DNA of 64,000 nucleotides from Cystobasidium ongulense (lineage: Eukaryota > Basidiomycota > Cystobasidiomycetes > Cystobasidiales > Cystobasidiaceae): positions 254,629 to 318,628 of the forward strand of contig BQUP01000003.1 of NCBI GenBank assembly GCA_022835595.1, given 5' to 3'. This document shows positions 57,867-64,000 of this stretch, piece after piece. Below the pieces are notes generated by a model, which worked only from the letters and a program-made list of their open reading frames with translations, was not told the origin of the DNA and did not search any database. How positions within the stretch are numbered: the stretch's first letter is position 1; every line of letters starts with the position of its first letter. The position numbers and the translations under genes were made by a program.

Positions 57867-59140
57867 TCAGAAACGCTGTCCGGCTCGGACTCTGTAAGCG
57901 TTTCTCTCCTTACTGACTCGTCGTCTGAGCTTTGCGAACATGTCATCGGAAGACAAGTTGCCGCCCGTGGAACCTGTTGAGCCTGCGGTGGTTGTATCAT
58001 CGGATGTAGATTCGGTAGCATCATCGGAGGCAGAATCTGATGTTGAGTCTGAAGTTGAGCCTGAAGTTGAGTCTGAAGTAGTTGATGTGGACTCGGCGGT
58101 ATCGGCAGAAGAAGTGGCAGATGGATCATAGATATCACCTTGGTCGGTCGAAGAAGAGGTTGAAGAGGAGATACCAGTTTCTTCAGCTGAAGGAGTAGCG
58201 GTGACCGTAACAGTGACGGTCGTAGTTGTGCATGCTGAGTCAGAGCCGCTTGAACCGCTAGTATCTGTGTCACTGGAGCCGCTTGCGTTTGATCCGCTTG
58301 AAGCGCTGGCTTCCGTGCCAGAACTGGTATCGGACGAGCTGGAATCACCGGAGCTTGAATCGTCGGCAGCACCATCGTCGGGTGTGCATTCACCTTGGTC
58401 ATCGTAGCTCTTGGTAGAACCACCCTGCGTGGCACTTGCGGCAGCGGACTGTAGAGAAGGGTGTCACATCAGTTTCAGAAGCGCGAATAAATGCAAATCG
58501 TGTTAACGCTTACCCGACGTGCGAAAGAAGCACCACCGGCATAGCCATCATTTCCAGAGGCATCGGCAGCCGCAGAATAGACACCCGACGAAGCGCCAGC
58601 GCCTTGACCTTGCTGTCCACTTCCTGAAGAATAACCTTGTCCGCATTTCCTTCCTTTACCAGAGCTGCCTCCAGACTTCCCTCCAGAGCTACCATCAGAG
58701 GTGGAGGTAGAGTTGCCGCCTCCAGATCCAGTGGGCATGGCGTTCATAGACATAGAACCTCCACTTGCGCTGCCGAAAGAAGCAGCAGCAGAGCCAGAAG
58801 GAGCACCCCCTCCGTTGTATGAGGATGATTTAGAAGCACCAGCTTCTTTGGATTTGTAGCCGGAGGAAGAGCTACCATCTGATCCATAATCTTTGGAAGA
58901 GTCTCCGCTTGAAGCTCCAGTAGAGGACGAAGAAGGGGCAGTCGCACTGCCGCTTGCTTGAGGTAAAGCTGCGACGCTAGACACCAGGCCTAATGCCGCG
59001 ATAGTCATGACTGAAGTGAAACTGGATGATGAAGATAGACAAGGACAAGAGGACAAGGAAAGACGCGTCAGTAAAGCGTTTGATAGCTGCTGCAAGAAAG
59101 TTCCATATTGAGAATGCGTCACAAGTGCTACTTACCGCAT
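57867..59140 (-). CDS. secreted Ser/Gly/Thr-rich protein with internal Arg-Arg site, 364 aa
   Basis: Likely cell-wall or extracellular protein of unknown role. Three exons (59140-59136, 59021-58514, 58448-57867) close at 364 residues. The first coding exon has only five bases (ATGCG) and completes a strong signal peptide, MRFTSVMTIAALGLVSSVAA, with cleavage expected before LPQ. The first half of the mature protein is Ser/Gly-rich with few Cys; the second is Ser/Thr/Asp-rich with a TVTVTVTAT strand, likely heavily O-mannosylated. The exon junction follows SFARR, a Kex2-like dibasic site, so the precursor may be split into two chains. No GPI-type hydrophobic tail is present; the end is basic (KLRRRVSKERNAYRVRAG). 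A later Met at 59008 also gives a signal-like start. Confidence 0.78.
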
Positions 59141-59270
59141 GATAAAGATGTAGTTTGAAAGATTAACGCGACCTGCACGTGTAAATAAGTTGGTGAAGTT
59201 GAGAAGAGGTGTGGGTTTTGAGAAGGATGGATGGAAGAAGAGACAAGGAAAGAGCAGTGGTGTCAGTTGT

Positions 59271-59278
59271 CTTTTATA
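59271..59278 (-). promoter_or_regulatory. TATA box of the secreted-protein gene
   Basis: TATAAAAG on the minus strand lies about 130 bases upstream of the start at 59140. It is the best TATA match in the window and fits a strongly or inducibly expressed gene. Confidence 0.5.
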
Positions 59279-60482
59279 CCCGATTATCAGTGTGGTCTGT
59301 CCGCAGCAGATGAGCGACCATATTCCGCTGATCTGTCGTGGCTAGATTTGACCCTTGGAATCATGGTTACACGACCTTGCTTTCGGGTCCAGAGTACAGT
59401 ATGCGCGTGAAAGACGCGCTTTCAAAGGCCTGTCAGGGCAAAAGTGACTGTCCTTGTGCCTTGCGAGAACACTGTGCAGCACGTTATTGAGAGACTTTTG
59501 CTAATGACTATATAGCGAGGAAGGAACTGTGTGTGCTGGCGTTGGGGTCATGCCCTCGAAATTGCCACTTCCATACCACTGCGGGTGACTCCCAGCAAGA
59601 GCAGTCGACGTCCTTTGTGATATGATGATGGTGCAGGGCACTTTGATGTTGCTGAGACTGATATGAGGGCGACCTATACAGCAGGCTTGCCTGTTCATGA
59701 AGCTGATCTCGAGGCCGGGTGTAAGTACTTTCAAGAGGCGTTGTAGAAACAGCCGAGGAGAGTTACCGCGCGCTATTGCATTCTATGTGTACACTCTATC
59801 CGGCGTATGTCTTTAGCAGTGGTCAGAGCGAAAGGACCTGCATGTATTGGCAGAAGAACAATTCCGGCTGCTACGGTAGTATATGGTTGTCGATCACGTC
59901 GAGTGTTTTGAGTCTTGCTTTGCTGTGCTGCGCTGCGCTGTACTCAGATACACGGCTGCATGACTATACTTCCGTCCGCTCGTTCATTTGATACTGCTGC
60001 AAGTATGCGTCCGTCTTCAGCTCTGTCGCCTAGCAGGAACGGTCACAGTGTTGGACTTGCTCCCTTTTCCGACCAGATGCAACAACGGAAAACACGTCGA
60101 GCTTGACCTGCACACACATCGACAAGCTCGGTGAGACACAAGCGACAGACACACAGCTGACTGCCAGGTTGAAGGCTCGCGCCAGTCTACTCATCCAGCT
60201 CACTCTGCTGCCGCCGGCGAGGTGTCGGATGTCGTCATAAAGAGCAGATTCCTCTTCCAGCCAGCCAGCTGCTTGCTTGCTTTTCCGCGGACTTTTTCCA
60301 AGCCCGCCTGAACAATAATGATTTGATGCTGACTGACTTTACTGAAGCGGAGCAAATTAGTAACAAGGAGGTTAAACACATATACATGTCCCGCAAGCAG
60401 TAGTTGCCAGCAGATGGGAATGGCTCTGCTCTGAACCAGCTTTGATTATTTCGTCCCAAAGTCTCTCCATCCGTCTCCAAGC
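59279..60482. other. divergent intergenic
   Basis: About 1.2 kb between the secreted-protein promoter and the ABC-transporter start. No open frame here has a motif or splice partner. It is the longest gene-free stretch and probably carries the regulatory DNA of the drug-pump gene. Confidence 0.45.
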
Positions 60483-63400
60483 ATGGAAGCTGCCCCAGTC
60501 GAGGGCATCACGAGCGCTGCTCAGGCAAACGCCGCAGATCAGCCTGCAGGCCAGCAATCAAGCTCGAGCTTTGCAGCTGGTCAAGACTTGAGAGGGTCGG
60601 CACCTGTTCATAATCCACAAGGCGCGTCAAACGCCCAACAGCAAGATGGTCTCCTCACTCGACAGCGAGAAGCGTCTCAAGGATCGTCGGCCTCTGATTC
60701 CGACGAAAGCCAGCGAACTCGCGTACAGGGGCAGAGTCGGGGTCGGGGTCAGGGTCAGAACCAAGGCGGAGATCACAAACTCAAGACGAACAATAGGCTA
60801 CCCCAAACAGCAGCCACTCCACTCGCACCTCGAGGTCCTCGACTTCAACCAGTAGTACGTCAAACTACAGGCTACTTTGGTGAACAACGAGTCGGAGAAG
60901 CAGTAGATGTAAAGTCAGCAGAAGAGGCTTTTCGACGACTGACAAGGGTATTAAGTACCTCTCCTCATGACTTTGATCTAGAATCTCATATCAATCTTCG
61001 TCAAGAACTGTTGAAACGGAAAGGTGGCGTCAAGCAAAAGTATCTAGGCACTACTTGGGAAAACCTATCTGTCGTAGGCAAAGATTCTACTGGCGCTTTC
61101 GTCAAGACATTACCAGATGCACTATTGCGAACTCTTCTAGCTAAAGATTTTACGGAGTTCGTGGTGGGGAGAATACCTAGTTTGTCAAAGATACTGCCTG
61201 GAAAGAAGCAAAAGACAAGGAAATTGATTCAGAATTTCGAAGGATGTGTTTCACGCGAGATGGTAAGTAACCTTGTCCGCTGTTTCCAAGACATTGTCGA
61301 AAGGTGTAGCTGACGCATCCTTCTTCATTGGCCTCCTGCAGCTTCTTGTTCTCGGAAGACCAGGCTCAGGATGCTCCACATTCCTCCGAGCTGTAGCCAA
61401 CGAGCATAAAGGTTTCTTGGACGTCCAGGGTGAACTCCTCTACAATGGCATAGACTTTAAAACTGTAGCCAAGAAGTATTCGCAAGAGTGCATCTACAAC
61501 GGAGAAGACGATGTGGTGAGCAGCTATCTCCTTCTAATACCTAACGCCTATCTGCCGTCGACTAACGAACTCATACCTCTTTAAGCATTTCCCTACCCTC
61601 ACAACTGAACAGACACTCGAATTTGCCCTATCCACGAAAGTACCCAGCAAGAAGGTACGTGTGGAAGGCGAATCAGCCTCGACTTGTAAGTTTTTCTCTT
61701 GCATCCATGTCTCGAGCGGGGCGTAGATCCTGATGTTATCTTGCTTTGGCCAGATGTGCAAGTTGCGACCAAAGTCCTGTTGAAGATGTTCGGAATCGAG
61801 CATACCGCGAATACGAAAGTGGGGAATGAGTTCATTCGAGGAGTATCCGGAGGTGAACGCAAGCGAATCTCAATCGCCGAAACGTTAGCTACTTCAGCTG
61901 CTTTATCAAGTTGGGACAATTCAACAAGAGGTTTAGATAGTTCAACTGCTTTAGATTACGTTAAATCACTAAGATTATTGACGGATTTAATTGGAAGAAC
62001 GAATATAGTTTCACTTTATCAAGCTTCTGATAATATTTATGAACTGTTCGACAAGGTTTGCGTCATTGATGAAGGAAGAATGATTTACTTTGGTCCTGCT
62101 CAGGCTGCTAGGGGATATTTCGAGGACTTGGGTTATGCTTACCCACCGAGAAGCACAGTACCAGAGTAAGCTCTGTTCTCCTATTGGCTTACAATGTAAC
62201 AACGCTGATGTTCACATGCTCTTAAGCTTCCTCACGGGAATTACCGACCCAGCAGAGCGCAAAGTCAAGCCAGGTTTCGAAAATAAAGCACCTAGAACTC
62301 CTGAAGATCGTGAACGCGCATTCCGGGAATCCGAAGCATACAAACATCTCCGTTTAGACATTCAGAAATTAAAGCAACGATTCCACGAAGACGATGCTGG
62401 CAAAGGTATTAAGCAAGCTGTCAAACAACAAAAATCCGGCGGCTCAAGCGTTTATAATCGATCTTTATGGCAAATGACAAAAACACTTACCAAGCGACAG
62501 GTCTTAATCAAGAAGGGTGATATGGGCGCTCTATACGTCAAGACTGCTACCAATGTAGTTATTGCACTTATCGTCGGCTCTATGTTCTTCAACGTTGGTT
62601 TGTATTCGACACAAGGGTCCTTCCCTAAGGGGGGTGCTCTCTTCTTCTCCCTTCTTCTGCTCGGTTGGCTGAATCTGAGCGAAATCTTCGAAGCTACAAG
62701 CGGACGACCCGTCATTGCAAGACAGCATTCTTTCGCCTTTTATCGGCCAAGCGCGCAAATCCTCAGTACAATCGCAGTCGACATACCCATCAATCTATTC
62801 CAAGCTATACTATGGAGTATATGCTTCTATTTCTTAGCTCAACTCCACCGATCAGCATCTGCTTTCTTCATCTACCTACTCTTCGTTTTCATCACTACCA
62901 TTTCTTTAACGTCATTCTTCCGTGCAGTAGCGGCTCTGTCACCTAATTTCGACACCGCGAATCGATACTGTATAATCGGATTGAATATCGCTATTGTCTT
63001 CGTTGGATATGTCATTCCCCGGCAGTTGATGCCGTCTTGGTTCAAATGGATATCCTATGTGCAACCACTCTCGTTCTCCTTCGAGGCCCTCATGGCGAAT
63101 GAGTTTTCCCGATACAATATGGACTGTTCGCCTGCAAGTATCATCCCTCAAGGAGCAGGTACCTCCGAAGCCTTCCAGACATGTGCTCTGGCTGGATCTA
63201 CACCGGGATCATTACTTGTCAATGGGTCAGCGTACATTTCTCAGTCCTTTGGTTACCAGTATAGTCACGTATGGAGGAATTTCGGTATCGTTATCGCTTA
63301 TACATTAGCATATATAGCCGCAGCGGCTTTCTTTAGTGAATTCTTCAACTACGCCGAACCAGGTGGAAACACAATGACTTTCATCAAGACCAAAGAAGCG

Positions 63401-64000
63401 AAACGTGCTCAAAAGGAAATGAGAAAATCATCAGATGAAGAGCAAAATGTCGTTCCGCCTGTCTTGAACGAGAAGGACGCTCAAGCTGCCGGTGTCAATG
63501 GAACGGATGAGAAGGTTGAAGGTATCGCCAAATCGGAAACTGTGCTTACTTTCAAGGATGTTTGTGTTACTGTACAAACTACTGATGGCCCGAGAATGCT
63601 TCTTGATCACGGTGAGCCTCTACAATGTTGGCATATCTCTCTACTCCATGACTTACGAACTTTCTATGCATAGTATCTGGCTATCTTAAGCCTGGAGAGT
63701 CTGTTGCCCTCATGGGCGCTTCCGGAGCTGGTAAAACAACCCTCTTGAACACAATCACAAAGCGTATTCCTGCTCAGGTCGAGGGAGACATTCTGCTTGA
63801 CGGTCGGCCCACTCAACCCGATTATCAACGACGAATTGGATTCGCTGAGCAAGCCGACATACATGATACGACCCAGACTATCCGTGAAGCGCTTGAATTC
63901 TCGGCTTTGTTAAGGCAACCCATGAAATTCAGCAAAGAGGAGAAGCTCAAGTATTGCAACAAGATTATGGAACTCCTTGATTTTGATAAGCCCGATGCGC
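60483..64000 (+). CDS. PDR-type full-size ABC transporter (ABCG), truncated by the right edge
   Basis: Plasma-membrane pleiotropic drug resistance pump with (NBD-TMD)2 order. Visible exons are 60483-61262, 61342-61515, 61586-61685, 61754-62165, 62227-63611 and 63674 onward, all in frame. A 190-residue N-terminus (Ser/Gln-rich, then the ABC_N region [17 protein letters not shown]) precedes NBD1. NBD1 has the PDR-type degenerate Walker [11 protein letters not shown], with Cys in place of the usual Lys, and signature [13 protein letters not shown]. Its Walker B is [18 protein letters not shown]1 spans roughly 62500-63350 with six segments and a Cys-containing extracellular loop. NBD2 begins with a canonical Walker [12 protein letters not shown]. 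The second half of NBD2 and TMD2 lie beyond base 64000. It resembles Cdr1/Pdr5 family members; the substrate is unknown. Confidence 0.95.

Noticed and set aside
57839-58435. Minus-strand open frame rich in Pro and Leu
   Set aside because: Alternate frame of the Ser/Thr-rich secreted protein; the spliced frame with a signal peptide is better supported.
59008-59008. ATG at 59008 as start of the secreted protein
   Set aside because: The five-base exon at 59136-59140 joined to the acceptor at 59022 gives a fuller signal peptide in the same frame.
1-64000. tRNA or other structural RNA genes
   Set aside because: No stretch with a B-box-like GGTTCGAATCC and matching acceptor stem was seen; tRNAscan-SE would confirm.

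Overview
The window is nuclear DNA of an intron-rich fungus, most likely a basidiomycete. Nearly every gene is cut by short introns of about 46 to 120 bases with GTNNGY-type donors, CTNAY branch points and TAG or CAG acceptors. The gene set is fungal: a MKK1/2-type cell-wall MAP kinase kinase, a THI20 and THI6 pair, a PDR-type ABC transporter, an NADPH oxidase and a BiP ending in HDEL. Subphylum cannot be fixed from sequence alone. I saw no rRNA, tRNA, CRISPR, transposon or virus-like element. Exon coordinates were read by hand from splice signals plus reading-frame closure, and most models close exactly in frame.

Layout: 1-2811 (-) SNF2-family ATPase running off the left edge; 3290-5374 (-) Ser-rich unknown; 5974-7904 (+) GDP-fucose-transporter-like protein; 8171-9034 (+) TXNDC9/Plp1-like protein; 9413-10294 (-) small Cdc25/rhodanese phosphatase; 10877-12308 (-) VAP/Scs2; 12812-13954 (-) SF3A2/Prp11. 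Then comes a thiamine block: 14076-16034 (+) THI20-type HMP kinase fused to TenA, 16278-17276 (+) a second stand-alone TenA, and 17310-19187 (-) bifunctional THI6. Next are 19359-22248 (+) a PHD-JmjC demethylase, 22450-24081 (-) Yra1/ALYREF, 24600-24920 (-) COA6, 25647-28546 (+) Ser-rich unknown, 28841-29367 (+) mitochondrial bL35, 29550-31082 (-) an RPAP3-like TPR protein and 31751-32698 (+) a low-complexity unknown. An AT-rich gap holds a 9-bp-period repeat (32955-33121). After it come 33432-34077 (-) an 82-residue mitochondrial-type membrane protein, 34591-37962 (-) an M13 metallopeptidase, 38254-40084 (-) MKK2, 40559-41671 (+) translin, 42324-45118 (-) BiP, 45718-48606 (+) NADPH oxidase, 48700-~52035 (-) a coiled-coil unknown, 52538-54455 (+) nucleolin/Nsr1-like, 55341-57367 (+) a BSD-domain protein, 57867-59140 (-) a secreted Ser/Gly-rich protein and 60483-64000+ (+) a PDR-type ABC transporter cut by the right edge.

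Most neighbours are unrelated housekeeping genes. The exception is the thiamine block, where three adjacent genes cover HMP salvage and phosphorylation, pyrimidine release, thiazole phosphorylation and coupling to thiamine phosphate. The second TenA has lost the conserved catalytic Asp that its tandem neighbour keeps. Other points of interest are a Yra1 gene with one intron four times longer than the rest, several micro-exons (7, 10 and 11 nt) inside conserved domains of BiP and NADPH oxidase, and the 9-bp-period TTAGAC tract.
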